From NCBI GenBank assembly GCA_028641055.1, contig CM054058.1, positions 499,241,919 to 499,305,918 on the forward strand: a DNA stretch of 64,000 bases, written 5' to 3'. Position 1 is the first letter of the stretch. Each line of letters starts with the position of its first letter. Positions 22,921 to 34,187 of the stretch are shown one piece after another. The notes beneath the pieces are model-generated. The model searched no databases and was not told the origin of the DNA. It worked only from the letters and a program-made list of their open reading frames with translations. The translations under genes were made by a program, and so were the position numbers. This DNA comes from Alopecurus myosuroides (Eukaryota; Streptophyta; Magnoliopsida; Poales; Poaceae).

Positions 22921-23061
22921 GGAGTCGACGCTATGTACTTCACCACACCTAGAGTCGCTCTCAGACCACGTCAGATCTACGTGGATCGTCGTTCCACCTA
23001 CTTTCGTGGGCGTGCTCCTCACCGTACCTCTCGCCGTACTCCTAGTCGCCGTCCTGCGTGA
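22921..23061 (+). other. In-frame arginine-rich continuation after TAG
   Basis: Forty-six codons in the same frame follow the TAG, ending at TGA 23059-23061, and include RRSTYFRGRAPHRTSRRTP near the end. Such a basic tail would suit RNA binding. Either the TAG is a recent nonsense mutation or part of the product is made by readthrough. Confidence 0.5.
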
Positions 23062-23270
23062 TGAGCATGGGAGTATCGATGTATCCATTCTTAGCTATGT
23101 TTAGTTATCCTTTGGCTTTCGAACCATTTGTGGTGTGTTGGATATTCTGATGTATTTGAACATGTGATGATGTACCTGTTGGTTATCTATTCATGCGTCG
23201 GAATAATCTCTCTGTCGGTTTCCAAGTCTATCCTTTTCTGTTGTTGTGCTAAAATGCATGTCTATTCAGG

Positions 23271-26200
23271 ATGCCGCCAACAAGGAACACCCCGCCTGAG
23301 CCACCGCCAATCACGGAGCTGTTGACTCAGATGACTCAAGTCATGACGCGGATGGCCCAGTTCCAGACTAATCAGCATAACAACCAGAATGCTCCACGAG
23401 TCAGTATCAAGGAGTTTCTCAGTCTGGGGCCGAGAGCTTTCGTGGCAACACGCGAGCCTCTGGATGCCGATGACTGGATCCGTGAGATGGCCAAGGCTCT
23501 GGACATTGCTCACGTTGCTGAGGAAGACAAGGTCAAGTATGCCTCCTACCTATTGAAGGGTAAGGCAGCTACTTGGTGGGAGAACTACCAGACCATGAGA
23601 GCTGGATACCCAATCACCTGGGGCTGTTTCAAGGAAGCTTTCCTGAAGCACCACATTCCAGATGGTCTCATGGAAAGGATGCATGAAGAGTTTTGCTCTC
23701 TTAAGCAAGGCAAGCTGGACGTCATCGGCTATCAGAACGAGTTCAATCGTCTCGCTCGATATGCTGGAGACGAGGTGTCCACTGAGGCCAAGAAGATGGC
23801 AAGGTTCCGCAGAGGTTTTAACCCGGAGCTCAAGTACGCCCTCACCAACATCAAGACCAAAGACTTCGAGGAGCTCGTGAACACCGCGCTCAATGAAGAA
23901 AATGGGCGCAAGGCGTTCGAGGAGTCTCGAAAGCACTCGCGTGAGGGTGGTTCCTCCTCCAACATGACCACCCCTCCGCAGAAGCGCCGCATCTGGGTGC
24001 CAAATGGTGCTGTCACTCGGGCTCCATATGCCCAAGCTTCTCCAGGCTTCGCTCCCCGCCCACCCAACCCTGTTCAGATGCATGATCAGAGGGCTTCGAT
24101 GGGGCAGCCAAGGCCAGGGCCTCCTCGTGTCGTCACTTGCTACAAGTGCAAGCAGACGGGGCACTACGCTGACAAGTGCACGCAGAGGCAGCTACCTTCA
24201 CCACCACCTCGTCCCAACACAAACCAGGCAATGGTGTGTGCTCCCCCGGCTAAAGCCTTCAACTCCAACAACATGCCTGTCGGGAGGACCGCAAGGGTGA
24301 ATCATGTCAAGGTCGACAAAGCTGAGGAAGCTGCTGACGTCGTTCTCGGTATATTACCCGTAAACTCTTTTCCAGCTAAAGTGTTGTTTGATACAGGAGC
24401 ATCGCATTCTTTTGTGTCAAAGATTTTTGCCACAACAAACAACCTAATGGTGGTTGCACTAAGCAATCAAATCACTGTTCACTCCCCGGGATCACAAATG
24501 TTGACTTCCAAGATAAGTAAGGATTATCAAATTCTAATTGGAGGCCACATTTTCCTTCCATCACTCATGTTGCTGGGAAGTTCTGACATTGATGTCATTC
24601 TTGGTATGGATTGGTTGAAGGCCAATAAAGCTAAAATTGACTGTGCTCAAAAGTCAATAACTCTGTTCCACCCCTCTGGCCAGATAGTCTATTCTCCAAA
24701 TGAATCAAGTTCCATTCAGCTATGCACCCTCGATGCAAAACCTCTACCTCTACTTGAAAATGTTCCGGTGGTTTGTGAATTCCCTGACGTCTTTCCTGAA
24801 GAGTTGCCAGGGATGCCTCCGGACAGAGCAGTTGAGTTCGTGATCGAGCTTGAACCAGGTACTGCTCCAATCTCTAAGCATCCATACAAGATAGCTCCTC
24901 CTGAACTGAAACTGTTAAAGGAGCAAATCGATATGTACATGGAAAAAGGTTACATTCAACCTAGTTCCTCGGCTTGGGGTTGCCCAACTCTGTTCGTTGC
25001 GAAGAAGGATCACACAAAGATACTCGTTGTTGACTATCGTCCTCTTAACGAGAAAACCATCAAAAACAAGTATCCAATTCCTCGTATCGATGATCTTTTT
25101 GATCAACTTGCTGGAGCCTCAATATTCTCCAAGTTGGACTTGAGAATTGGTTACCATCAAATAAAGATCAGAAAAGAGGATATTCCAAAAACAGCCTTCA
25201 CCACTCGCTACGGTCTATATGAATACACCGTCATGTCCTTTGGTCTAACCAATGCACCAGCGACATTCTCTAGACTCATGAATTCTGTTTTCCATGAATA
25301 CCTCGACAAGTTCGTTGTGGTATATCTTGATGACATTCTTGTCTACTCAAAATCCGAGGAAGAGCATGAAGAACATCTTCGTCTCACTCTCATGAAACTT
25401 CGCGAGCATCGTCTATATGCCAAGTTCTCCAAATGTGAGTTCTGGATTCCAGAAGTTGCTTACCTTGGTCATATCATCTCTGCCAAGGGCATAGCCATTG
25501 ATCCAGAAAAGGTTAAAGCAATTGTTGATTGGAAACCTCCTAAGACGGTAAAGCAAGTAAGAAGTTTTCTTGGCTTGGCTAGCTATTGCCGTCGTTTCGT
25601 CCAAAACTTCTCCAAGATTGCCAAACCTCTCACTGATCTCACAAAGAAGGACAAGAAGTTCGTTTGGTCTCCACAATGTGATGAAAGTTTCAATCTCCTG
25701 AAGACTACACTCACTTCTACACCAGTTCTGGTTGGCCCAGATACTACCAAACCTTTCCAAATATTCTCTGATGCATCTCTCCAAGGTCTAGGTGCAGTTC
25801 TTATGCAAGAACGTCAAGTGGTGACTTATGCTTCACGTCAGTTGAATGCACATGAGCTCAATTATCCCACACATGACCTAGAACTTGCAGCAGTAGTGTT
25901 TGCCCTCAAGAAATGGAGGCAATACTTGTTGGGTAATCGCACTAAAATCTTTTCCGATCATAAGAGTCTGAAATACATCTTCACTCAACCAGATCTAAAC
26001 CTCAGGCAAAGGAGATGGATTGAAAAGATTAAGGACTTTGATCTTACTATTTCTTACACTCCAGGCAAGGCTAATGTTATGCCCGATGCCCTCAGTCGCA
26101 AGTCGTATTGCAATAATCTCATGATCATGGAAAGCCAACCTCCTCTTCATGAAGAATTCCAGAAGCTCAACCTTGGTCTTGTTCCTCAAGGTTATCTTGC

Positions 26201-27704
26201 AAACTTGACAGCCAGTCCAACTCTCGAGGACAAGATTCGTTCTGAACAACTTCGTGATGCTGAAATAAAGAAGATGGTAGAACACATCAAAGAAGGCAAG
26301 GAGAAATTTAAGTCCTTCTCAATTGATGACAAAGGAACTGTGTTCTTCGAAGGACGCATTGCAGTTCCTCAAGTTCAAAGTCTCAAAGATGTCATTCTCA
26401 AGGAGGCTCATGAAACTCCTCTCTCCATACACCCTGGAAGTACAAAGATGTACCAGGATCTCAAGACATTGTATTGGTGGCCTGGCATGAAACGTGAAAT
26501 TGCTCAATACGTTTCTGAATGCGACGTTTGTCAACGTGTTAAGGCAGTCCATCAGAAAACAGCCGGTCTACTCCAACCTTTGAAAATCCCTGAGTGGAAG
26601 TGGGATATGATTGAAATGGACTTCGTCACTGGTTTTCCAAAGTCCAAGAAGGGCAACGATGCAATCTTCGTTGTCATTGATCGTCTCACTAAGGTAGCTC
26701 ACTTCTTTGCTGTCAAAGAAACAATCTCAGCTAGCCAGTTAGCAGAGCTCTACACAGCAAAGATTGTTCCTCTTCATGGTGTTCCATTGGAAATTAGCTC
26801 AGACCGTGGAAGTATCTTCACTTCTCATTTCTGGAAAAGCTTTCAAGAAGCATTGGGCACCAAACTTCTGTTCAGCACAGCTTATCACCCGCAGTCTCAG
26901 GGGCAAGTCGAAAGAGTCAATCAGATTCTCGAGGATATGCTCAGAGCATGTGGTATCTCCTTTGGCATGAAATGGGAGGAATGCCTTCCATATGCTGAAT
27001 TCTCCTACAACAACAGCTTCCAGGCAAGCCTATGCATGGCACCATTTGAAGCTCTCTATGGCCGCAGATGCAGGAGTCCAATCAATTGGTCTGGAGCTGG
27101 TGAATGTTCACTCTTAGGCCCTGACATTGTTAAGGAAGCCGAAGAGAAAGTTCGCATCATTCGTGACAATCTCAAGATTGCTCAGACTCGTCATAAAAGC
27201 TACTATGACAGCAAGCACAGGGATATGATCTATGCACCTGGTGACAAGGCATATCTCTGTGTAACTCCCCTCAGAGGCACTCATCGTTTTGGTGTGAAAG
27301 GAAAACTTGCACCAAGATACATTGGTCCTTTCAACATTCTATCAAGGCGTGCGGAAAATGCCTATCGTCTTGAACTTCCAGAAAAACTATCCAAGGTGCA
27401 CGATGTGTTTCACGTGTCACAGCTCAAGAGGTGTTTCAAAGATCCAGATCGTGCAGTTGATCATAATTCCATTGAACTGCAAGAAGATCTCTCTTATGAG
27501 GAGCACCCTGTTCGAATTCTCGATGAGACCGAGCGTAAGACTCGCAACAAGAGCACCAAGTTCTTGAAAGTGCAGTGGTCGCATCATTCCGACAAAGAGG
27601 CAACGTGGGAGACCGAAGAGGATCTTCGCAAGAAGTATCCGGACCTTTTCTCTTCTCAGCAGGAATCTCGGGGCGCGATTCCTTCAAGGGGGGGCGTTTT
27701 GTAA
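23271..27704 (+). CDS. Gag-pol polyprotein with chromodomain, intact (1477 aa)
   Basis: One uninterrupted frame encodes all functions for copying and integration. Domains in order: Retrotrans_gag type capsid (residues about 80-190, [10 protein letters not shown]), zinc knuckle [14 protein letters not shown] (about 289-302), protease with [10 protein letters not shown] (about 368), reverse transcriptase (about 550-740) with active site [11 protein letters not shown] near 682, RNase H (about 825-940, [11 protein letters not shown]), integrase zinc finger (CDVCQ near 1087), catalytic core ([16 protein letters not shown]) and a C-terminal chromodomain from about 1410 ([11 protein letters not shown] to [14 protein letters not shown]). 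The chromodomain places it in the chromoviruses, Tekay branch. The ATG follows the acceptor-like CTATTCAG|G, so translation may need a spliced RNA. No stops or frameshifts were seen. Confidence 0.96.
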   Translation: MPPTRNTPPEPPPITELLTQMTQVMTRMAQFQTNQHNNQNAPRVSIKEFLSLGPRAFVATREPLDADDWIREMAKALDIAHVAEEDKVKYASYLLKGKAATWWENYQTMRAGYPITWGCFKEAFLKHHIPDGLMERMHEEFCSLKQGKLDVIGYQNEFNRLARYAGDEVSTEAKKMARFRRGFNPELKYALTNIKTKDFEELVNTALNEENGRKAFEESRKHSREGGSSSNMTTPPQKRRIWVPNGAVTRAPYAQASPGFAPRPPNPVQMHDQRASMGQPRPGPPRVVTCYKCKQTGHYADKCTQRQLPSPPPRPNTNQAMVCAPPAKAFNSNNMPVGRTARVNHVKVDKAEEAADVVLGILPVNSFPAKVLFDTGASHSFVSKIFATTNNLMVVALSNQITVHSPGSQMLTSKISKDYQILIGGHIFLPSLMLLGSSDIDVILGMDWLKANKAKIDCAQKSITLFHPSGQIVYSPNESSSIQLCTLDAKPLPLLENVPVVCEFPDVFPEELPGMPPDRAVEFVIELEPGTAPISKHPYKIAPPELKLLKEQIDMYMEKGYIQPSSSAWGCPTLFVAKKDHTKILVVDYRPLNEKTIKNKYPIPRIDDLFDQLAGASIFSKLDLRIGYHQIKIRKEDIPKTAFTTRYGLYEYTVMSFGLTNAPATFSRLMNSVFHEYLDKFVVVYLDDILVYSKSEEEHEEHLRLTLMKLREHRLYAKFSKCEFWIPEVAYLGHIISAKGIAIDPEKVKAIVDWKPPKTVKQVRSFLGLASYCRRFVQNFSKIAKPLTDLTKKDKKFVWSPQCDESFNLLKTTLTSTPVLVGPDTTKPFQIFSDASLQGLGAVLMQERQVVTYASRQLNAHELNYPTHDLELAAVVFALKKWRQYLLGNRTKIFSDHKSLKYIFTQPDLNLRQRRWIEKIKDFDLTISYTPGKANVMPDALSRKSYCNNLMIMESQPPLHEEFQKLNLGLVPQGYLANLTASPTLEDKIRSEQLRDAEIKKMVEHIKEGKEKFKSFSIDDKGTVFFEGRIAVPQVQSLKDVILKEAHETPLSIHPGSTKMYQDLKTLYWWPGMKREIAQYVSECDVCQRVKAVHQKTAGLLQPLKIPEWKWDMIEMDFVTGFPKSKKGNDAIFVVIDRLTKVAHFFAVKETISASQLAELYTAKIVPLHGVPLEISSDRGSIFTSHFWKSFQEALGTKLLFSTAYHPQSQGQVERVNQILEDMLRACGISFGMKWEECLPYAEFSYNNSFQASLCMAPFEALYGRRCRSPINWSGAGECSLLGPDIVKEAEEKVRIIRDNLKIAQTRHKSYYDSKHRDMIYAPGDKAYLCVTPLRGTHRFGVKGKLAPRYIGPFNILSRRAENAYRLELPEKLSKVHDVFHVSQLKRCFKDPDRAVDHNSIELQEDLSYEEHPVRILDETERKTRNKSTKFLKVQWSHHSDKEATWETEEDLRKKYPDLFSSQQESRGAIPSRGGVL
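27684..27699 (+). promoter_or_regulatory. Polypurine tract
   Basis: CAAGGGGGGGCG-type purine run ends a few bases before the 3' LTR start (27700) and overlaps the end of the polyprotein frame. It primes plus-strand DNA synthesis. Confidence 0.8.
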
Positions 27705-30700
27705 CATCCCAAGTATGAAAATCTCCTTTAGAATGTTTGTTTCTTGTTTTATTAATGTTTTGCATCATGACATCATCATTGCATTTATTTTCCAATTGTT
27801 TTCCATTTGTTTGCATTTGTTTCACATTTCAATTGCTTTCTATTTCAAATACAAACCAATTTCCAAATCAAAATTGTTCATACTTGTTATGTTAAATTTT
27901 CCAAATAAAAAGTTCAATTAAAAACAGCTATTTGTTTCTATTAAAATAGAAAGCTCAACTATTAACTTGTCATTTTATTTAATAACTCACTTAACTCAAA
28001 TTACATTCAAAATTCAATTACATTTACCAAACAGCAACCATGTTGAAACTTATGAAAATTACAAAACAATTCTAACCAATTTGTTTCCATTAAACTATAA
28101 GGTTCAAACTATTTAAATGTTGTTTTCAATATTTCACTTAATAATCAAAATTCATTCAAATTCCATCAAATTACAAACAGCAATTTATTTTGAACTTTTT
28201 GGAAAACTAAACTTTGCAAGTTGTTGCTGATACAACAAATAATAAATACAATTTTTCCTAGAATTTTTCTAACTCAAAAACATTTCCTTTTTCTCTGTTT
28301 CCTTTTCAGCAAAAAAAAAGAAACAGCAGAAACAAAAAAAAAACGGAGGGAGAGGCAGTGGGCAGGCCCAGCCAGCCCACTAGGCCACCGGCCCGGTACC
28401 CCCCCCCCACTCCATCTCTTTCCTTCGTACGGCGGCCATCGGTGCTAGCCACGTCGTTGCAGAGGAGCAGGGAACGGCCGAGCTCCACTCCCCCTCCTCC
28501 TTTTAACCCCCTAGGGTTCCTCCTCGATGCCAAAACCCTAACCCTAACCTACCCGCACTCCTTCCCTCTCTCTCCCCATCTCCGCCGCCGCCGTGAGGAG
28601 AGGGCGCTGCCGGTTTTCCTTCTGCCACCGGCCGCCGCTCGCCGGACACGCCGCCGTCGCCTCCGTCTCCCTCCGGCCGCGCTGAGGCCACCCCTGCGAA
28701 GAGGGTGAGCTCCTCGTTCCATTCCCCTACTCCCCTGCTCGTTTCCGTGCGTTACATGCCGAGATGTTCCATGCCAAGATGCAGTCGTTGCTCTGTTCGT
28801 CGACAGGGAAGAACACCTGAAGGTGTCGATTGCAGTTCAGTTAGCGCCGCTAGTTAGGTTCAAAACCAACCCAGCCCCGTATACTTCGCAACAGCCGCAG
28901 TAGCCCATCTGGCAGCGCTCGCTGCGCGCGCCCCAGCAGCGCACGGGATCGAGTCCCGGCCAACCCCCCTTTTTCTGCTCCTTTTTCCGAATTGATTTCA
29001 GTACGTTTCTGAACCTTAACCCCCCCGCGCAACCCCTTCTGTCACGAGACTCGCAGCAGCCCAACGGGCTGCTCCCTTGCGCGCGCAGCAGGGGGTCGCG
29101 GGATCGAATCCCCCCCCTGCGCAATTAGCCATCTTTTCCTGTTTTATTTTTCAGATCCAGAGCAACACCCATTTCACAAACAAGTCCCTGCTAGTTTCTT
29201 TCTAGGTCCCTGTAAATACTTTCTAAGTCCCTAGCTGATAAATAAAATGACAGAATAATACCTAATCTTGGAAATTCCATAAATAATTCATTTTAACTCC
29301 AATTTCAACATTTTAAATATGTTTTCAATACCAAATTAAATCCTCTACATGATTAACTCATTTGTTTTATGTTTTGAATATTTCAAATTGTTCTACAATT
29401 CAAATTCAAACAACTCCTTTTAAATTTGGTTAAATTCATAACTAATTCAAACTTAATTCAAATAACACAAATAAAATATTTTTTCCATGCTATTCTGAAC
29501 CTTTCCAAATATAAATTTTGTTTCATGTTTTGAATAATTAAAATTGGTTAAATAATTTTAAACCTTGTTTAAGTCATTTAAATTTGCTAAATTCATAACT
29601 TGCTCAAATTAAATTATTTTTGAACATATAAACTATGTTTTCAAACCAGAAAAGTATAAAATTTTCAAATATGAAATTGGTTAAATGTTCTGAGCAAATA
29701 AAAATTCAAATAAATTCATACTTGAATTAAATTCATTTAATTCTTGTTTAAACTTGTTTAATTCTCAATTAATTCATATTAATTCCTTTTTCAATAATTG
29801 AAACATGTATTCCACCTAAAATTTTGTGTACTTTCCAAATATGAACTTGGTTATCTATTTTGAACAATTAAAATTGATGAAAACAACAAATGCTTGTGTA
29901 ACACCTTTAAGGAACCAAAATTCCATAACTTAATAACTAAAATTCTAATCTTGGTAAACCTTATTTTAAATTGTTCCTATGGTTGTTTTCCTTTTGTTTT
30001 CCTCATCCATGCATCATGCTAATCCACTTTCACCTATTGGTTAGTTGTAAAACAATTATTCCAACCTTAACTCATGGGCTTTCCATATGCAATCCAATTG
30101 CATATGGGTCCATTTAAACATGTTATCTTGTCAACTAGTTTATTTTTGATGCATCAATTAAATTGACATGCATCATCCAATGTTTGTGCACTATGCCATG
30201 TTAATGATTGTTTGTCTCTCTACGTTGTTTGTTTGCTTCTTCTCGAATAGACGACGACGTTGAGACAGACGAGACTTACGACACCCCTTCTGAGGAGTTA
30301 GCCCAGTACCAAGCTACTGAGTTTGCAGGCAAGTATTCACTCACATGAACCATTGTGTTCCTTTCCACATTGGATACCGATACTTCCCGTTGTCTATTTC
30401 TGCTAGCCCTATGAATCGTTGCTTCTGTTCGATCCTATCACATGTTATCCTTTAACCCTGATATAGCCTCACCTCCACACCTATAACCCCATTGCTTGTT
30501 GCCCGTGTCTTACTAGCATGCTTAGGGTTGTTTTTGCTCGAGTCTGTTACCCGTTACTTTCTGTTACCATATTTTATTATCTTCTGGGGCTCGATGTTTA
30601 AACAATCAACCTGTTAATATTGTGGATAATAATAATTTGACGATAAGGCACCGGCAGGAGGCCCGGCGTGGTTTTGAGGCCTGCTAGTGTCGACCCTAAT

Positions 30701-32082
30701 TAGGAAAAGGGTCTTGTCTACTGATCCATGATGAGCGCACTATCCGCATGTGGGAAGCGTGTATGGGCGCCCCCCTCAATTTGATTCGATTCGCATCTCG
30801 TTCAAATCGCCTCATTTAGTTCGGGTTTTCCATTTGCCGCATGCATATATATTTGCGAACCCAGGCCAGGGTGGAACTTTTGTAGTCGGCATTTAGGGAG
30901 ACACATTCTTAGAGTGCTATGAGGGTCCCTTTTTCTTCGTGGGGCTTGATTAACCGTGCGCTCAATTGCACGGGGTTCTTTGGGCTTGATGCGGAGAAGA
31001 GTTGAGTTGTGTTGAGTGCCCCGCTTGGTGGAAGGCATTCCATCTGGCGGGTTATTCTTACGTGTACGGCCAAATTGGTGCACCCCTGTAGGGATAAATC
31101 TTCTCGAGAAGCCGTGTTTTCCGCGGTTATGGATGACTTGGTGAAAGTACTGGCTAACAAGTACTCAGAACAACTTACACCTAACTAATGATAACTTGAC
31201 TAGTAATAGTCTTATTGCCACAATAACTGGAACCATCATTAATCCAACCGTGTGAGTTATCTTCGGATTGCTTCTTTGGACAAGGGGCGAGATCCAGGAT
31301 GGGTTTGTTTGGAGTTATTAGTAGTTGGTTACAAAACGCTATCTTATCTCCTTTCTGTTAGCCGGAAGTTGTAGTATGTATCTGTAGTTGGTTAGTGCAG
31401 CCCGCTGCCGCATCTTTTGTATCCCCCTTTCTTCCGTTGAACCCAAAGCATCTGTGCTTGATGTCGTTGGGTACACTTTGGTGAACTGTGAGTCTTGCTT
31501 GCCAGTACGTTTATGTGCTGACCCCTTTGGGGTTGTGGTTTCCGCAGACTACGCTTACGAGGATCCCCGTGATGGCTACTACGTGGAGTACGACGAGGCT
31601 GCTGACGAGTAGATAGCGGACCCGGGCAGGATCCGAGACATCGTGGATGGGCTCCGTCTTTTCGTTTCCGGCCTCTTAGGCCTATTTGGATCTTGTCTGT
31701 ACTCAGACACTTTGGATGCTTCCGCTGCTTTGTAGTGATGAAATGTTGGGACATGTGTCCTCTGGATGATTGTATTTGCTATCTCTGCTCTAGTGAGAGC
31801 TATTTGCAACTTATTTCACTCTTTTGTGTCTTAGAGATATGTTGTGATATCAGTTGTTCTAATGTCGTTGATGTACCATGTGTGTATGTTATGAAGTACG
31901 TCAACGGAAGTGTCCTGATTTCTATGGGATGGTTTGCGCAGACGATGAATAGTAGAGAATGGCTGTCACACGTTTACGTGTTGGCCTGCTCATATTGAGA
32001 TGCGGGTGCCGGTATGCCCCGTAAGCCATTTGTTCTACTATTTAGCGGACTGTGAGTATCCTCTAGAAATCCTGGTGCGACA
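27700..32082 (+). mobile_element. 3' LTR of the Tekay-type element
   Basis: It has the same ends as the 5' LTR (TGTAACATCCCAAG...GGTGCGACA), 4383 bp, and is followed by the TAAAG duplication. It keeps the telo-box (28532-28549), the duplicated GC-rich modules, and exon-like segments A (30251-30328) and B (31548-31612). Near 29266-29300 it reads TTGGAAATTCCATAAATAATT where the 5' LTR has a duplicate of a neighbouring phrase, a small rearrangement in one of the two. Confidence 0.95.
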
Positions 32083-32087
32083 TAAAG
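32083..32087. repeat. Right target-site duplication TAAAG
   Basis: Exact copy of 17324-17328; joining the flanks restores a continuous host sequence (ACATAAAG then TTCATAGT). Confidence 0.97.
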
Positions 32088-32552
32088 TTCATAGTAAACC
32101 AAAGAAAACTCTTCCTTTCCCACATAGAAAGAAATATATGAGTGATGAGGACCTCTATAAATCATTTGTTGATAATCTCAACAAACTAACATTTGAAGTG
32201 CCTATTCTTAACGCTATGAATGTCCCCACTTATAAGAAATTCTTGAGAGATATTCTCAAAATAAAGAGAGTCGTTCCTCCTGTTGAAACAGTGTCTTTGA
32301 TAGAGAGTTACCCAATGAGTGATAAATACCCGAAGAAGAAGGAAGATCTAGGTGGGAATTGTTGAGGATGTATTAATTAGTATTTATGAGAATATTATGC
32401 CTATACCCACTGATTTTATTATACTAGATATTGCTGATGATGATTATCTGTCAATCATACTAGGAAGACCATTTGTGAGTATTGCAGGAGCTTCCGTAGA
32501 ATATGTGAACAGGAAAATAACATTCAATATCTACGATAAAGAAATTATTTGA
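32088..32552 (+). pseudogene. Decayed gag-protease junction of the older Athila-type element
   Basis: Continues the host element after the Tekay insertion. One frame reads LPFPHRKKYMSDEDLYKSF, LTFEVPILNAMNVPTY and KKFLRDILKIKR, the linker before the protease in Athila-type elements. After a frame change and a deletion of the active-site segment it reads PIPTDFIILDIADDDYLS and IILGRPFVSIAGASVEY, the end of the protease domain. No reverse transcriptase follows: pol appears to have been lost between here and 32850. Confidence 0.7.
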
Positions 32553-32849
32553 TGTTTCCTGAAGAAAGGTGAGCAAAGAGATTAATATATCACCCCAACA
32601 TGAAGAAACTTAGTGAATGCTCTAGAAGAAGAGCAACCAAAGGTAAGAATGAAAAATTAATTTCAAAGGAGAGGATTGCCCATTTGAAGAAGAAGGAAAA
32701 GGTAAAACCTTAATGAGTTGAAACCCCTCACAAATTTTATATGTTGGCATTATTTATAGATGTTAATCTTGGTCATGAGGAAGTGGAACTTATTATTTTT
32801 GAAGTGAACACGACGAAGAAAATAAGAAATGAACAAAAAAGAAGAAGTA

Positions 32850-33372
32850 AATTACTTAACGAGACACAGTACAATGAATTTCACCATACTAACCAACATA
32901 GTGACGATTTATTTGTTATTATTTTTTGTATTATTTTGCAAATCCCAATACGCAATACTTTTTAGACGTAATTACGAGTCAGGGTACGTTGAGCACTCAC
33001 TGTACCACTGACCATATCGGCCAGACCATCTCCGAGGTGCAAGAGGAAGAATCACTTAACGAGTCACAGTAAGGTGAATTATCACGGTACCAGTGACTGA
33101 TTCGTGGCAATTCCCAAAACTAGAGAGTGGAAAATTTAATTAGCGAGACGCAGTACGGCGAGACCCACCATTACAACGACCGTATTGTGCAAACCTCTTG
33201 TATCTATGCAGTAGAGTTATCACTTAACGATTGGGGGTACGGTGGGATGAAACGGTACCAGCCACCGTACTAGAGCATGAGGCATGTATGTAAACCCTAA
33301 AACTCATGAAGAGAACACGAAATGAACTCGGTAGGGTGATTTCCGACTGTACTACTCACCGTACCACCGCGT
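32850..33372 (+). repeat. Six degenerate ~45-bp dyad-containing repeats, spaced 80-110 bp
   Basis: Units begin near 32855, 32968, 33056, 33137, 33222 and 33322. A rough consensus is TTAACGAGTCACAGTACGGTG, a short spacer, then CACGGTACCAGTGACCGTA; the halves form an imperfect dyad (GTACGGTG / CACCGTAC). Best units are those at 33056, 33222 and 33322. No ORF runs through. The array ends a few bases before a TATA-like box at 33379. Confidence 0.6.
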
Positions 33373-33378
33373 TTCAAA

Positions 33379-33386
33379 CATAAAAG
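33379..33386 (+). promoter_or_regulatory. TATA-like box of an internal promoter
   Basis: CATAAAAG is followed, about 25-30 bases on, by a CT-rich leader (from about 33405), a strong donor TTCG|GTAAGTTT at 33531, and an acceptor TTTTCTTTAG at 33777 four bases before an ATG (33782). This is the layout of a plant promoter with a leader intron (33531-33777). Confidence 0.5.
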
Positions 33387-33781
33387 AGAGAGGCTGCAGA
33401 ATTCATCTCCCAACTCCTCCAAAACCCGAAAATACCTATCTCTAAACCTTCAAAACCTCATCCCTAAATCCTCTCAAAGTTTCAACTCTTTGCGGATTTT
33501 GTTCGTTTGATGTGGTAGAACTCCAATTCGGTAAGTTTCTCCTTCAATCCATGATTTAGTTTATCTGATCTGTGGCTATTTTCATATCTTTTCTAGAACT
33601 AGATGAGTTCTTGACCTAGATTGATTCTAGAGATTTGTACATGTTAGGATATTATCGAGCACGTAGAATCATCTATTATACACCTGTGAATCATAGGCCT
33701 AGTCTTGTTTAGTAAAAAACAATAGAGTATCAATGTTTTCTTGCCGAAACTTATATATTAAAATTTGTTTTCTTTAGGGAA

Positions 33782-34187
33782 ATGGCATCCAAGAAGATGA
33801 AGGGTGTAATGGGCAACGGGAGCACCGTACCCAGTCACAAGAGGGCCCGGAAGGACCTCGTCTTCGAGATTGACCATGAGGCGGTCAAGGAGTTGAGGAA
33901 GGGGATGAAGGACCGTGAGGTCATTCCCACGAGGTGGCACATCACCAGTTCGTCTAGAAGCTGTTCTTGCCCTCGACTTCGCGGCGCTGGTGGGACGTGC
34001 TAGACTTGCCAGCTTCACGCAAATTCCCATCCCCACCTTCGAAAAGCTCATGCGGGAGTGTATCTCCACCTTCTACAACAACCTCCATGAGCTAAACAAG
34101 GATCCATATTGTTTGTTCATCATTGAGGGGAAGCAAGTACGCCTAACCCTCCAAAGGTTATGTGACATATTCGGTTTTCCGAACTAA
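33782..34187 (+). pseudogene. ORF after pol in the older Athila-type element, broken
   Basis: From ATG 33782 a frame encodes a basic N-terminus (MASKKMKG, then SHKRARKDLVFEI) and runs to 34003; a second frame overlapping it (33915-34187) continues with LALDFAALVGRARLASF, IPTFEKLMREC and LFIIEGKQVRLTLQRLCD. A single indel near 33950 would explain the change of frame. The second part resembles the family called 'putative plant transposon protein' (PF20167), often found in Athila-type elements. Degraded continuation can be followed to about 34860. The role of these proteins is unknown. Confidence 0.55.

Larger units (their letters stand above)
17329..32082 (+). mobile_element. Complete young Tekay-type chromovirus (Ty3/gypsy), 14.75 kb
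   Basis: The element has two LTRs of 4376 and 4383 bp, a primer-binding site, an extra ORF, an uninterrupted 1477-residue gag-pol with a C-terminal chromodomain, a polypurine tract and a perfect TAAAG duplication. Over about 600 bp that I compared by eye (20400-21000 against 30778-31378) the LTRs differ at about 10 sites, i.e. roughly 1.5-2%, so the insertion is recent on a plant-genome scale. An intact polyprotein means it may still be autonomous, except for a TAG in the extra ORF. It sits in the protease-proximal part of an old Athila-type element. Confidence 0.95.
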
